A program made the translations under genes and the position numbers. From the NCBI GenBank assembly GCA_903881475.1, contig CAIRTK010000014.1, positions 1 to 41,905 on the forward strand: 41,905 bases of DNA. Direction: 5' to 3'. Of this stretch, positions 23,944 through 32,924 are shown piece after piece. A model generated the notes under the pieces. The model worked only from the letters and a program-made list of their open reading frames with translations. It ran no database searches and had not been told where the DNA came from. Every line of letters starts with the position of its first letter. The first letter of the stretch is position 1. This stretch comes from an uncultured Opitutia bacterium (GTDB lineage: Bacteria > Verrucomicrobiota > Verrucomicrobiia > Opitutales > Opitutaceae).

Positions 23944-25161
23944 ATGGCACGCATCGTTCAAAAATATGGCGGCACCTCCGTGGGTGACGTCGAACGCATC
24001 AAGAATGTCGCCGAGCGCATCCAGGCGTCGCGCGACGAGGGCAACGAGCTCGTTGTTGTCGTCTCCGCCCGCTCCGGCGTCACGAACGAGCTGCTCGCCC
24101 GCGCGAAGGCCGTGTGCGAGTTTCCGAGCGAGCGCGAACTCGACATGCTGCTTGCCACGGGCGAGCAGGAGACGATCGCGCTGACCGCAATGGCGCTGCA
24201 CGGGATCGGCGTGGCCGCCGTCAGCTACACCGGCGCGCAGGCCGGGATCTTCACGGACAAGGTTCACACCAAGGCGAAGATCAAGACGATCAACGCCAAG
24301 CCGGTGGAAAAGGACCTCAAGGCCGGCAAGGTCGTGATCGTCGCGGGCTTCCAGGGCATCAACGAGGAAGGCCAGATCACCACGCTCGGGCGCGGCGGCT
24401 CCGACCTCACTGCTATCGCGCTCGCCGCGGCCGTGAAGGCCGACAAGTGCGAGATCTATACCGACGTGGACGGCGTTTACACCGCTGACCCGCGCGTGGT
24501 GAAGACCGCCCGCAAGCTGTCGGAGATCTCCTATGACGAGATGCTCGAACTCGCGTCGTCCGGCAGCAAGGTCATGCAGACCCGCTCGGTGGAGTTTGCG
24601 AAGAAGTACAACGTCGTTTTTGAAGTCCGCTCATCGTTCAACCATAATCCAGGAACCATCGTGAAAGAAGAAGTCGCCTACATGGAAAAAGTCGTGGTCC
24701 GCGGCGTCGCCGTCGACAAGGACCAGGCCAAGGTCATCGTCAGCAACATCCGCGACAAGCCGGGTTCCGCGGCGAAGGTCTTCCGCGCGCTGGCCGATGC
24801 GAACGTGAACGTGGACATGATCGTCCAGAACGTCGGCCGCCAGGGCGTGGCGAACCTCACGTTCACCGTGCCGCAGACCGACACGGCCAAGGCCGTGCGG
24901 GCGCTGGAGCCGGTGCTGACGGCGATCGGCGGCGGCCAGGTGACGGTGCACGAGCACATCGCCAAGCTGTCGGTGGTGGGCGTCGGGATGAAGACGCACT
25001 CCGGCGTCGCGGCGACGCTCTTCCAGGCGCTGGCCGATGCGGGGATCAACATCGAGCTGATCAGCACGTCGGAGATCAAGATCTCGATCGTGCTGGACCT
25101 AGACCGCGCCGACGAGGCTGCCCGGGTGGCACACACGGCGTTTCAGCTGGATAAGAGCTGA
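23944..25161 (+). CDS. lysC: Aspartate kinase
   Basis: This enzyme phosphorylates aspartate, the first step toward lysine, threonine and methionine. The 405-residue protein has an amino-acid kinase domain with KYGGTSV (7-13), GRGGSD (149-154) and YTDVDGVYTADPR (172-184). Two C-terminal ACT domains (about 262-330 and 340-400) are consistent with lysine and threonine feedback. Its size resembles the Bacillus/Corynebacterium type, which also makes a separate ACT-only beta chain from an internal start. Here Met247 (ATG 24682) sits at the matching place. The segment SARSGVTNEL departs slightly from the common SAMGxTTDxL. The gene lies between hom and thrC. Confidence 0.95.
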   Translation: MARIVQKYGGTSVGDVERIKNVAERIQASRDEGNELVVVVSARSGVTNELLARAKAVCEFPSERELDMLLATGEQETIALTAMALHGIGVAAVSYTGAQAGIFTDKVHTKAKIKTINAKPVEKDLKAGKVVIVAGFQGINEEGQITTLGRGGSDLTAIALAAAVKADKCEIYTDVDGVYTADPRVVKTARKLSEISYDEMLELASSGSKVMQTRSVEFAKKYNVVFEVRSSFNHNPGTIVKEEVAYMEKVVVRGVAVDKDQAKVIVSNIRDKPGSAAKVFRALADANVNVDMIVQNVGRQGVANLTFTVPQTDTAKAVRALEPVLTAIGGGQVTVHEHIAKLSVVGVGMKTHSGVAATLFQALADAGINIELISTSEIKISIVLDLDRADEAARVAHTAFQLDKS

Positions 25162-25242
25162 GCGTATTTCCGAATCTTTCTCCCTCCTCTTTCTCCTGAT
25201 CTTTCCCTCCCTCTGCCGGGCGATACGAAAGACTTCTGACGA

Positions 25243-25276
25243 AAGATTAAGAGAAAGAGTAAGATTAAGAGAAAGA
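25243..25276 (+). repeat. 18-bp tandem repeat forming the thrC leader
   Basis: AAGATTAAGAGAAAGA occurs at 25243-25258 and again at 25261-25276, a period of 18 bp, and the second copy runs into the thrC ATG (25276-25278). The 114-bp gap also has a pyrimidine-rich stretch (25176-25210) that could pair loosely with it. The purine-rich repeat replaces a normal Shine-Dalgarno. Related AAGATTAAG repeats may exist elsewhere in the genome. Confidence 0.65.
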
Positions 25277-26640
25277 TGCGTTACCTCTCCACCCGCGGCC
25301 AGACCCTCGCACTCGGTTTTTCGGATGCCGTGGCCACGGGGCTGGCGCCGGATGGTGGATTGTTTCTGCCGGAGACACTGCCGGATTTGTCGGGAGAACT
25401 GAAACGGTTCGAGGGGCTGGATTATGCCGGCCTGTGCTTCGAGTTCATGCGGCGGTTCGCGACGGATATCCCGACGGAGACGCTCCGCGCCATCGTCGCT
25501 AAGTCGTACACGACGTTTTCGCACCCGGAGATCGCGCCGCTGAAAAAACTTGGGCCGCAGCTGCAGGTGCTGGAGCTATTTCACGGGCCGACTTTGGCCT
25601 TCAAGGACTTTGCGCTCCAGCTGCTCGGCAATCTTTACGAACACCAGTGCCAGGTGCGCGGGCAGTCGATCAATGTCCTAGGCGCGACGTCAGGCGACAC
25701 GGGCGCGGCCGCGATCCACGGGCTGCTGGGCAAGCCCGGCACGGCCATCTTCATTCTTTATCCCGACGGCCGCGTGTCGCCGCTGCAGGAGCGGCAGATG
25801 GCCTGCACGGGGGTGGCCAACGTGTTCGCGCTCGCGGTTGACGGGACATTCGACGATGCGCAGGCGGCGTTGAAGGATATTTTCTCCGATCAGGCGTTCC
25901 GCACCCGGCACCGGCTTTCGGCGGTCAACTCCATCAACCTCGCCCGCGTGCTGGCCCAGTGCGTCTATTATCTTTACGCGTGGCTGAAGCTCCCGCCGGC
26001 CGAACGTGGCAACGCCGAGTTCGTCGTGCCGACCGGCAATTTTGGCAACGTGCTCGCGGGTTGGATGCTGCAGCAGATGGGCGTGCCGATCCGGGGATTC
26101 AAGATTGCGACCAATCAGAATGACATCCTGTACCGGCTGTTCACGACCGGGGAGTACCGGGTGAAGGACGTCGCGCCGAGCCTGGCGCCGTCGATGGACA
26201 TCCAGGTCGCGTCGAATTTCGAGCGGTTCCTTTACTACAGCGTGGGCCGCGATCCGGCGCGAGTCCGCAGCATCATGGCGCAGTTCAAGGCGACGGGTGC
26301 CTACCGCTTCGACCCTTGGGATCGCGGCACCTTCACGGCTTCGCACTGCACGGACGCGGAAATTCCCGGCATCATCTCCCGGGTGCACCGGGAGCACGGC
26401 TACATCGTCGATCCGCACACGGCCTGTGCGTTCAAGGACCTGTCGCCCGACCGCCTCACCGTGGTGCTGGCCACGGCGAGTCCGGCAAAATTTCCCGAGA
26501 CGATTCGGGCGGCGATTGGTATCGAGCCGACGCATCCCTCGCTTGAGGCGCTCAAGTCCAGGCCGGTCATCAAGCACCGGCTGCCGGCGGAAGCGACGGT
26601 AATCCGGGGCTTCATCGAGGCGCATGCTGTGCGCACATAG
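25276..26640 (+). CDS. thrC: Threonine synthase
   Basis: This PLP enzyme converts O-phosphohomoserine to threonine. In the 454-residue protein the N-terminus MRYLSTRGQ is typical, the PLP lysine is Lys110 in GPTLAFKDFALQ, and GATSGDTGAAAIHGL and PTGNFGNVLAG form the cofactor-phosphate and ring-binding loops. The length fits the longer threonine synthase class of E. coli ThrC. It closes the serA-plsY-hom-lysC-thrC series, 114 bp after lysC and behind a repeat-derived leader. No homoserine kinase is present in the cluster, so its substrate must be made by an enzyme encoded elsewhere. Confidence 0.95.
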   Translation: MRYLSTRGQTLALGFSDAVATGLAPDGGLFLPETLPDLSGELKRFEGLDYAGLCFEFMRRFATDIPTETLRAIVAKSYTTFSHPEIAPLKKLGPQLQVLELFHGPTLAFKDFALQLLGNLYEHQCQVRGQSINVLGATSGDTGAAAIHGLLGKPGTAIFILYPDGRVSPLQERQMACTGVANVFALAVDGTFDDAQAALKDIFSDQAFRTRHRLSAVNSINLARVLAQCVYYLYAWLKLPPAERGNAEFVVPTGNFGNVLAGWMLQQMGVPIRGFKIATNQNDILYRLFTTGEYRVKDVAPSLAPSMDIQVASNFERFLYYSVGRDPARVRSIMAQFKATGAYRFDPWDRGTFTASHCTDAEIPGIISRVHREHGYIVDPHTACAFKDLSPDRLTVVLATASPAKFPETIRAAIGIEPTHPSLEALKSRPVIKHRLPAEATVIRGFIEAHAVRT

Positions 26641-26828
26641 CCGACCCCTTGGGAGGTAACCCGCTTTGTCAGGAGTCGAGGCATGTCCCCGTTCTTGGCT
26701 TGGGCTGGAAGAGACTTTTGTCAGCCTGCTTTCGACGGGGAGTCGGGTTAACGAGGTTGGGGCCAGGCTGGCGCGGATGGGCGCTTGCGTGGGCGGAAGT
26801 CACGGCCAATTCTCAGGGCGAAAATTTC

Positions 26829-28934
26829 ATGGCGAAAGCACGCGCGAGCTCCAAGGCGAAGATTGGTCCGGAAAAAGCCCCGGAGATTTGGGCACGGTGG
26901 GGGGTACTCTTGGGCGGTGGGGTGATCGTGCTCGCGGGTTGGGCGGCTTATTCGAACAGTTTTGCCGGGCCGTTTTTGTTCGATGACCTGGACTCCATTC
27001 CGGGCAATCCGACGATCCGTCACCTCTCACCGATCTGGCCGGCGCTGTGGGCGCCGCCGTCCGCGGGGTCGGCGGGACGGCCGCTGCTGAACCTTTCCTT
27101 TGCGCTGAACTATGCGTTCGGCGGTTTGAACGTGTGGGGCTACCATCTGCTCAATCTGGTGATCCACCTGCTGGCCGGCCTGACCTTGTTTGGCATTGTC
27201 CGGCGGACCTTGCAGACATGGGTGAAGCTGCCGGCGCTGGGCGCCGGGGCCGGACAAACGCCGGGACTGTCACCGGCCGTTCCGGCGCTGGCGGTGGCGT
27301 TGCTCTGGACGCTGCATCCGCTGCAGACGGAGGCGGTGTCCTATGTGTCGCAGCGGGCCGAGTCGTTGATGGGCTTGTTCTACCTGCTGACGCTGTATGC
27401 GTTCATCCGCTATGCAGAGAGGGACAGGACGCGCCAGGCGGTCTATTCGATTATTTTCTATCTGCTGGGCGTGGCCTCGAAGGAGATGATCGTCACGGCG
27501 CCCGTGGCGGTGCTGCTCTACGACCGGACGTTTGTCAGCGGCACGTTCCGCGAGGCGTGGCGCCGGCGTTGGAAATATTACGCGCTGCTGGCCAGCCCGT
27601 GGCTTCTACTGGGTTATCAGCTGGCCGGTGTGCGTGATCGCGGCGCGGGCCTTAACGTCGGCGGGAGCTGGTGGGAGTATGCCCTGATGGAGGGGCGGGT
27701 GGTCCTCCAGTACCTGGGTCTCGCGATCTGGCCGCATCCGCTGGTCTTCGATTATGGGCGCGGAGTGGACCCGGCCTCCTGGGCCGAGGCGCCTTATGTT
27801 GTGGCGGTTTTGCTGCTGGTGGCGGTCGTGGCGTGGCTGTTGTTCCGTCCATCTGCACCGGGCAGCGGCCGCCGGGCGGCGGGGTTTGCCGGCGCGTGGT
27901 TTTTCCTCATCCTGGCGCCGACCTCGAGCGTGGTGGCGGTGTCGAATCTGCCGATGGCCGAGCACCGGCTGTATGTGCCGCTGGCGGGCGTGGTCGCAGG
28001 GGTGGCGCTGGGGATTTACCGGTGGCTGGGAAGCCGCAGCGTGCCGGTGTGGCTGGCACTGGCGGCGGCGGCGGGTGCACTGACGGTGCTGCGCAACGAG
28101 GACTACCGCACGGTGCTGCGAATGTGGACCGTCACGGCGGAGCAACGGCCGGAAAACGCGCGTGTACAAACCAACCTGGGCGACGCGCTCGAAGCCGCCG
28201 GCCGGCCGGCCGAAGCGGAGAAGCACTTTGCAACGGCGATTCAGCTCAGGCCGGATTATGCCGAGGGCCATTTCAACCTGGGGAATTTCCTGCTGCGCCA
28301 GAACCGTCCGACGGAAGCGGTGGAAGCATGCGAAGCGGCGCTGCGGCTGAAGCCGGGCTATCCGCAGGCGCATTACGTCCTTGGCGTGGCATTGCTTCGC
28401 CTGGGAAGGGAGCCGGCGGCCTTCGAGCAGTTTGCGGCGGCGCTGCGGGTCCAGCCGGATTACGCCGATGTGCACCACACGCTGGCGGGAGCGCTGGCGA
28501 TGTCCGGCCGGATGGAGGAAGCGCTGGCCCATTACGAAGTGGCGCTGCGGCTTCAGCCCGGCGAGCCCTCCCTGCAGCTCGAGACGGCCAATGTCCTGGC
28601 CCGCCTGGGTCGGAGCGGGGAAGCCATGGCCCATTATCAGGCGGCGGAGCGAATCGATCCCAATTCCTTCGCAGTGCATTTCGCCATCGGCAATGCGCTG
28701 TTCGAGCTGCGGAGGTTTCAGGAGGCGGCGGATCACTACGCCGCGGCCGTGCGGATCTGGCCGGGCTATGCTGATGCCCATAACAACCTCGGCAACGCCC
28801 TGGCCGAACTCGGCCGGTTTGACGAGGCGCAGGCGCAGTACGAGAGGGTGTTGCAGCTGCGGCCCGGGGATGAACAGGCCACCAGCAATCTGGCCCAGCT
28901 TCGGGTCTCCCGGGCGGAAAATCCCCACCCCTAA
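26829..28934 (+). CDS. TMTC-like polytopic membrane glycosyltransferase with seven TPRs
   Basis: This 701-residue protein has an N-terminal polytopic membrane half (about 25-430) and a C-terminal run of seven 34-residue TPRs (about 440-690). The membrane half carries landmarks that I recognise from eukaryotic TMTC O-mannosyltransferases and their bacterial relatives: FLFDDLDSI with Asp52-Asp53 in the first loop, RPLLNLSFALNY, LLWTLHPLQTEAVSYVSQRAE, SKEMIVTAPVAV and AEHRLYVPLAG. GT-C activity from a lipid-linked sugar is likely but unproven. The frame opens at 26649, but ATG 26829 starts a normal basic leader. The 188-bp gap before it shows nothing definite. Confidence 0.82.
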   Translation: MAKARASSKAKIGPEKAPEIWARWGVLLGGGVIVLAGWAAYSNSFAGPFLFDDLDSIPGNPTIRHLSPIWPALWAPPSAGSAGRPLLNLSFALNYAFGGLNVWGYHLLNLVIHLLAGLTLFGIVRRTLQTWVKLPALGAGAGQTPGLSPAVPALAVALLWTLHPLQTEAVSYVSQRAESLMGLFYLLTLYAFIRYAERDRTRQAVYSIIFYLLGVASKEMIVTAPVAVLLYDRTFVSGTFREAWRRRWKYYALLASPWLLLGYQLAGVRDRGAGLNVGGSWWEYALMEGRVVLQYLGLAIWPHPLVFDYGRGVDPASWAEAPYVVAVLLLVAVVAWLLFRPSAPGSGRRAAGFAGAWFFLILAPTSSVVAVSNLPMAEHRLYVPLAGVVAGVALGIYRWLGSRSVPVWLALAAAAGALTVLRNEDYRTVLRMWTVTAEQRPENARVQTNLGDALEAAGRPAEAEKHFATAIQLRPDYAEGHFNLGNFLLRQNRPTEAVEACEAALRLKPGYPQAHYVLGVALLRLGREPAAFEQFAAALRVQPDYADVHHTLAGALAMSGRMEEALAHYEVALRLQPGEPSLQLETANVLARLGRSGEAMAHYQAAERIDPNSFAVHFAIGNALFELRRFQEAADHYAAAVRIWPGYADAHNNLGNALAELGRFDEAQAQYERVLQLRPGDEQATSNLAQLRVSRAENPHP

Positions 28935-29016
28935 GCGCATTTTTTGTCCTGGAATCGGCCTTAGTTTTACACAGATTGCACTCGCCCGGACACCCTCCGC
29001 TCCACACTCTCAACCC

Positions 29017-30132
29017 GTGCCATTTCGTCTTCCCTCCGCCCGCATCAACTGGATCAACAGTTCGTTCCTCATTGGAACCGCCGTCGTCACCTCCACGGCC
29101 GTGCCTCTCTATCTCTGGCACTTCAAGGCCGACGCTTTCCAGGTCGCGATGTTCCTCGGCTTCTTCATTGCGACGGGTCTGAGCATCACCCTCGGCTATC
29201 ACCGGCTGTTTGCCCACAAGGCGTTTGAGGCGCGCTGGCCCGTGCGGCTGGTCACGCTGCTCTTTGGCGCCGCGACCTTTGAGAACAGCGCGCTGGCCTG
29301 GGTGTCCGACCACCGCCGCCACCACAAGAATGTCGACAGCGATGACGATCCCTACGACATCAGCAAGGGATTCTGGCACGCGCACATCGGCTGGATCCTC
29401 TTCAAGCTCGATCCCGAGCCGCCGTGGGACAACGTCGCCGACCTGCGCAAGGACCGGCTGGTGATGCTGCAAGAGAAGTATTACGTCCGGATCGCGATCA
29501 CGGTCGGATTCGTGCTGCCGGCCCTGCTCGGCTACCTGCACGCGGGGTGGGTTGGGGCGCTCGGCGGCTTCCTGCTGGCCGGCGTGGCCCGGGTTGTCGC
29601 GGTGCAGCACATGACCTTTTTCATCAACTCGCTCTGCCACACGGTCGGGCGCCAGCCGTACTCCGACCGCTGCAGCGCGCGCGACAGCGGCGTGATGGCC
29701 ATCTTCACCTTTGGCGAGGGCTACCATAATTATCACCACGAATTTCAGCACGACTACCGCAACGGAGTGAAGTGGTGGCAGTGGGATCCGACGAAATGGT
29801 CGATCTGGACGCTGGAGAAACTTCGCCTGGCCAATGGCCTCCGCCGCGTATCCGAGGAGAAAATCCTCCTGATGCAGCTGGCCGAGGCCCGCCGCCGCCT
29901 GGATGAGCGCCTCGCCTGCCGTGTGACGCCGCTCCAAGGACGCATGCGCCTGCTCCTGCAGAATTCGGGGGCGAAGCTCAATCAGCTCGGCGAACGCTGG
30001 ACGTCGCTCAAAGCCGAATATGCGGAGAAAACGGACCTGCAGTTCGAGCATGCCCGGGCGGCCCTGGCCGAGATCCGGCGCGAGGTTAGCCATGCTTTCG
30101 ACCTGCTCGAACTTGCGAGCGCTACGGCCTGA
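29017..30132 (+). CDS. Membrane fatty-acid (acyl-CoA/acyl-lipid delta-9) desaturase with C-terminal helical extension
   Basis: This di-iron membrane desaturase introduces a cis double bond into fatty acyl chains. The three histidine boxes are complete: HRLFAH (62-67), HRRHH (99-103) and HNYHH (237-241), separated by hydrophobic segments. The 371-residue reading uses GTG 29017; no in-frame ATG or good Shine-Dalgarno precedes it, so the start is uncertain. After the usual end of the domain (about 277), a charged 94-residue extension rich in heptad-like leucines follows (EEKILLMQLAEARRRLDERL onward), probably coiled coil. It converges on the cardiolipin synthase gene; both act on membrane lipids. 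Confidence 0.88.
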   Translation: MPFRLPSARINWINSSFLIGTAVVTSTAVPLYLWHFKADAFQVAMFLGFFIATGLSITLGYHRLFAHKAFEARWPVRLVTLLFGAATFENSALAWVSDHRRHHKNVDSDDDPYDISKGFWHAHIGWILFKLDPEPPWDNVADLRKDRLVMLQEKYYVRIAITVGFVLPALLGYLHAGWVGALGGFLLAGVARVVAVQHMTFFINSLCHTVGRQPYSDRCSARDSGVMAIFTFGEGYHNYHHEFQHDYRNGVKWWQWDPTKWSIWTLEKLRLANGLRRVSEEKILLMQLAEARRRLDERLACRVTPLQGRMRLLLQNSGAKLNQLGERWTSLKAEYAEKTDLQFEHARAALAEIRREVSHAFDLLELASATA

Positions 30133-30259
30133 GCCGGAGCGACCCTCTCAGGCGACGGATTTTTTTGGCCACAAAAGGCCCAAGGTATCCGAGGCTGCGA
30201 AGTTCTCTCCCGGGCGTTGATAAGCGCCACGACGGCCGGACCATGGATTCATACGGTTG

Positions 30260-30339
30260 AAGGTGGAGCGTATTGTCCCCAATGCGTTGGCGCCGCGGCA
30301 CCAAAAACCAAGCGCGTTGAGGGCAACGCGCTCCACCTT
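30260..30339. repeat. Dispersed palindrome, GGTGGAGCG family, between desaturase and cls
   Basis: AAGGTGGAGCG (30260-30270) and its exact inverse (30329-30339) bound the element. An inner hairpin (GCGCGTTG / CAACGCGC, 30312-30319 and 30324-30331) lies at the right end. It is related to 14529-14629, matching 24 of 29 positions at the right end. It fills the middle of the 222-bp gap between two convergent genes, where it could act as a terminator for both. Confidence 0.75.
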
Positions 30340-30354
30340 GCAATCCATCGGAAT

Positions 30355-31803
30355 TCAGAGCAGCGGTGCGAGCAGGCGGCTAAAATCCTCGAGTATGCTG
30401 CCCACCAGGCGATGCTTTCGCGGTGATTCCGGCTTGAGCACCCGGCAGTGAGCCGCGACGCCCTCGGCCCAGCTCTTGATGGTCAGGGCCTCGGCCTCCG
30501 AGTGCACCACGAGGCCGATTTCGAAATTAACGAACAGGCTCCGGAGGTCGAAATTGGCCGAGCCGAGGAGTCCGATGCAATCGTCCACGATGACAGCCTT
30601 GCTGTGCATCATGCCGGCGCCGAACAGCAGCACCCGCCCGCCCGCCTCGTGCAACTCGCGCACGTAATGCCGGCGCGCGAAGTCGGTCACGGGGTGATTG
30701 GAGCGGGCCGGGACGATCAGGGTGACCTGCCGGCCGGCGCGCGCTTTCACGATCAGCGAGCGCAGCAAGACGTCGTCCGGGATGAAGTAAGGCGTGACGA
30801 TCCAAATGCTGCGTTCGGCCTCCTGGATCATAGAGATGATCCCTTCATAGAGCGGGTCGCCGGGAACGTCCGGGCCGCTGGCCACGACCTGCAACTCGGC
30901 CTTGCCTTGGACCACGGCGTCGGGGCCGACCGCGGTCTGCCGCAGCGGTCCGGGCGGCTGGCGGCTGGCAAAGCACCAGTCCGCGATGAAGACCTCGTTC
31001 AGCAGGGTGGCGGCCGGCCCCTCGACCAAGGCGCCGAGGTCGGCGAAACGCTTTCGGAAGGTATGCGGACCCATGTATTCCTGCGCCAGGTTGTGGCCGC
31101 CGATGATGGCCCGGGCATGGTCAAAGACCGCGATCTTGCGGTGATTGCGGAGATTGGCCGAGCCGCGGGAGGTGAAGGGCAGCACGGGCATGAACCGTAC
31201 AATTTCCCCGCCGGCTTCCCGGAGCGGAGCGATGAACGCGCGGCTGATGAACATGCAACCCACCGAGTCGAGCAACAGCCGCACTTTCACGCCCGCCCGG
31301 GCGCGCTCGGCGAGCAGGGCGATGATGCATCGGCCCGTATCATCGCGCCCGAGGATAAACGTGGTGATGTGGATCACATGACGGGCGGAACGGATCTGCC
31401 GCTCCAGCTCCTCGTAGGTAGTCACGCCGTTGGTCAGCAGCTTGAGGCGGTTACCGGCCACCGGGGCGCCCGCGCCGGCTGCCATGATGGTCTGCGCCAC
31501 CGGGCGGTGGGAGAACAGTGACGGGGCATCCGGCGGGACGGCCAGGGTGGGGATGAGCGGGGTCTTGCGCGCGGCGAGGCGGCGGAGTTTGCGGCCGCCC
31601 AAGAGCAGGTAGAGCGGAACCCCGACATAGGGCACGAGGACGATGATGAGGAGCCAGGCGAAGGTATTCGCCGGCGCCTTTTTCTGGCTCATCAGGCGGG
31701 CGAGGACCAGCAGGGCGAGGAGGAAGCCTCCTAGGGTGATCAGGTCGGCCACCAGTCCCCGGGCCAGGAAGTCCGCGAGCCATTCTTCGATGTCGGTGAC
31801 CAT
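30355..31803 (-). CDS. cls: Cardiolipin synthase (phospholipase D superfamily)
   Basis: This 482-residue membrane enzyme condenses two phosphatidylglycerols to cardiolipin. It has two N-terminal membrane helices (about 20-37 and 47-68, ending at LLLGGRKLRR) and two HKD motifs: His221-Lys223-Asp228 (NHRKIAVFDHARAIIGG) and His400-Lys402-Asp407 (MHSKAVIVDDCIGLLGSAN). Size and arrangement match ClsA-type synthases. ATG 31803 begins immediately before the first helix. It stands alone on the minus strand, convergent with the desaturase and divergent from tRNA-Tyr. Confidence 0.93.
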   Translation of the reverse strand: MVTDIEEWLADFLARGLVADLITLGGFLLALLVLARLMSQKKAPANTFAWLLIIVLVPYVGVPLYLLLGGRKLRRLAARKTPLIPTLAVPPDAPSLFSHRPVAQTIMAAGAGAPVAGNRLKLLTNGVTTYEELERQIRSARHVIHITTFILGRDDTGRCIIALLAERARAGVKVRLLLDSVGCMFISRAFIAPLREAGGEIVRFMPVLPFTSRGSANLRNHRKIAVFDHARAIIGGHNLAQEYMGPHTFRKRFADLGALVEGPAATLLNEVFIADWCFASRQPPGPLRQTAVGPDAVVQGKAELQVVASGPDVPGDPLYEGIISMIQEAERSIWIVTPYFIPDDVLLRSLIVKARAGRQVTLIVPARSNHPVTDFARRHYVRELHEAGGRVLLFGAGMMHSKAVIVDDCIGLLGSANFDLRSLFVNFEIGLVVHSEAEALTIKSWAEGVAAHCRVLKPESPRKHRLVGSILEDFSRLLAPLL

Positions 31804-31907
31804 GGGGCGAACCTGAGGACAAGCGGCGGGAGCAGTGGTGGCAAGGCGCTGCTGAAAAAAACCTTGAACTCGGCAACGTGAGCCGAGACCGTGCGCGTTC
31901 GCTTTTT

Positions 31908-31990
<83 letters not shown>

Positions 31991-32067
31991 TTCTTTCGAT
32001 CGGGCTCAGTAATGGTATGCCCCCGCCTCACTTAGAGGGTTGGGCGATCTGAAACGCTGGGTCTGGC

Positions 32068-32103
32068 GTAGGGGAATGCACCGTAGGGGAATGCACCGTA
32101 GGG
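32068..32103 (+). repeat. 15-bp tandem repeat (2.4 copies)
   Basis: GTAGGGGAATGCACC occurs at 32068-32082 and 32083-32097, followed by a partial copy GTAGGG to 32103. It lies in the 157-bp gap between tRNA-Tyr and the end of radC; no gene is supported there. Its GTAGGG opening recalls the GGTAGGGCG repeats elsewhere in the window, but the relation is weak. Confidence 0.7.
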
Positions 32104-32147
32104 TCCGGGAATGGACCCCAAGCATGCTCCTGGCGTCGCTTGGCAGC

Positions 32148-32924
32148 CTAAATCAGCCCCGCCTCGCGAAAACTGAAATAGCCGCGGCCGGCGGGATCGG
32201 TGGCGGCCCGGCCGAGGATGACATGGTCGATGAGGTCGATGTCGACCGCCTTGGCCGCCTCACGGAGCTGGCGGGTGATCTGGAGGTCGGCGGCGCTGGG
32301 CCCGGGGTCGCCGCTGGGATGGTTGTGCACACAAGCGACGGCGGAGGCGGATTCGCGGATCGCCTCGCGGAAGACTTCCCGGGGATGGGCGAGGGTCGAG
32401 GTGGCGGTGCCGGAGGTCACCTCGACCCGCTTCAGCAGCCGGTTCTTGCGATTCAGGCAGAGCACCCAGAATTTTTCGACTTCCAGGCCGAAAACCAGCG
32501 GTTGGAAATAGGCGACGATCAGGTCCGCGCGATTGAGCATGGGCGCATCGGTCGCCTGCTGCGTGATGACGCGCCGGGCAACTTCCATGGTGGTGACCAG
32601 CTGCAGGGCCTTCACGCGACCGATGCCCTTGAGTTTGCGGAACTCTGTCTCGCGCCACGACAGCAAGCCGGCCAGCGAGCCGGCCTCGGCGATGAGCCGC
32701 GTGGAGAGCGTCATCACGTCGTGCCCTTGGGTGCCGCTGCGCAGCAGCATGGCCAGCAGCTCGGTGTCACTGAGGGCGCCTGGCCCGTGGCGCTCGAGCC
32801 GCTCCTGCGGGCGTTCGCCAGCGGCCATTTCGCGCAGGCGGTTGGAGACGGGATATTCGGGAGAATCAGCCACGGAACTCACTGGGGCGAGATTCCGGAT
32901 CGGCCTGCCCCGAGACCGGATCAT
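32148..32924 (-). CDS. radC: RadC-family JAMM-domain protein
   Basis: This 258-residue protein is of the RadC (DUF2466) family. An N-terminal helix-hairpin-helix-like part has GALSDTELLAMLLRSGT and LKGIGRVKALQL. The C-terminal JAMM metalloprotease-like domain has His200, His202 and Asp213 in VHNHPSGDPGPSAAD. The family was once linked to DNA repair, but its true role is unsettled. ATG 32924 gives about 20 extra N-terminal residues; GTG codons near residues 15-18 or Met33 are possible alternative starts. It lies alone between tRNA-Tyr and a ThuA-like gene. Confidence 0.9.
   Translation of the reverse strand: MIRSRGRPIRNLAPVSSVADSPEYPVSNRLREMAAGERPQERLERHGPGALSDTELLAMLLRSGTQGHDVMTLSTRLIAEAGSLAGLLSWRETEFRKLKGIGRVKALQLVTTMEVARRVITQQATDAPMLNRADLIVAYFQPLVFGLEVEKFWVLCLNRKNRLLKRVEVTSGTATSTLAHPREVFREAIRESASAVACVHNHPSGDPGPSAADLQITRQLREAAKAVDIDLIDHVILGRAATDPAGRGYFSFREAGLI

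Noticed and set aside
31861-31907. Promoter for tRNA-Tyr (TTGAAC at 31864)
   Set aside because: No acceptable -10 element at the right spacing.
32068-32103. Tandem repeat as a CRISPR fragment
   Set aside because: Units are 15 bp with no spacers between them and no cas genes nearby.
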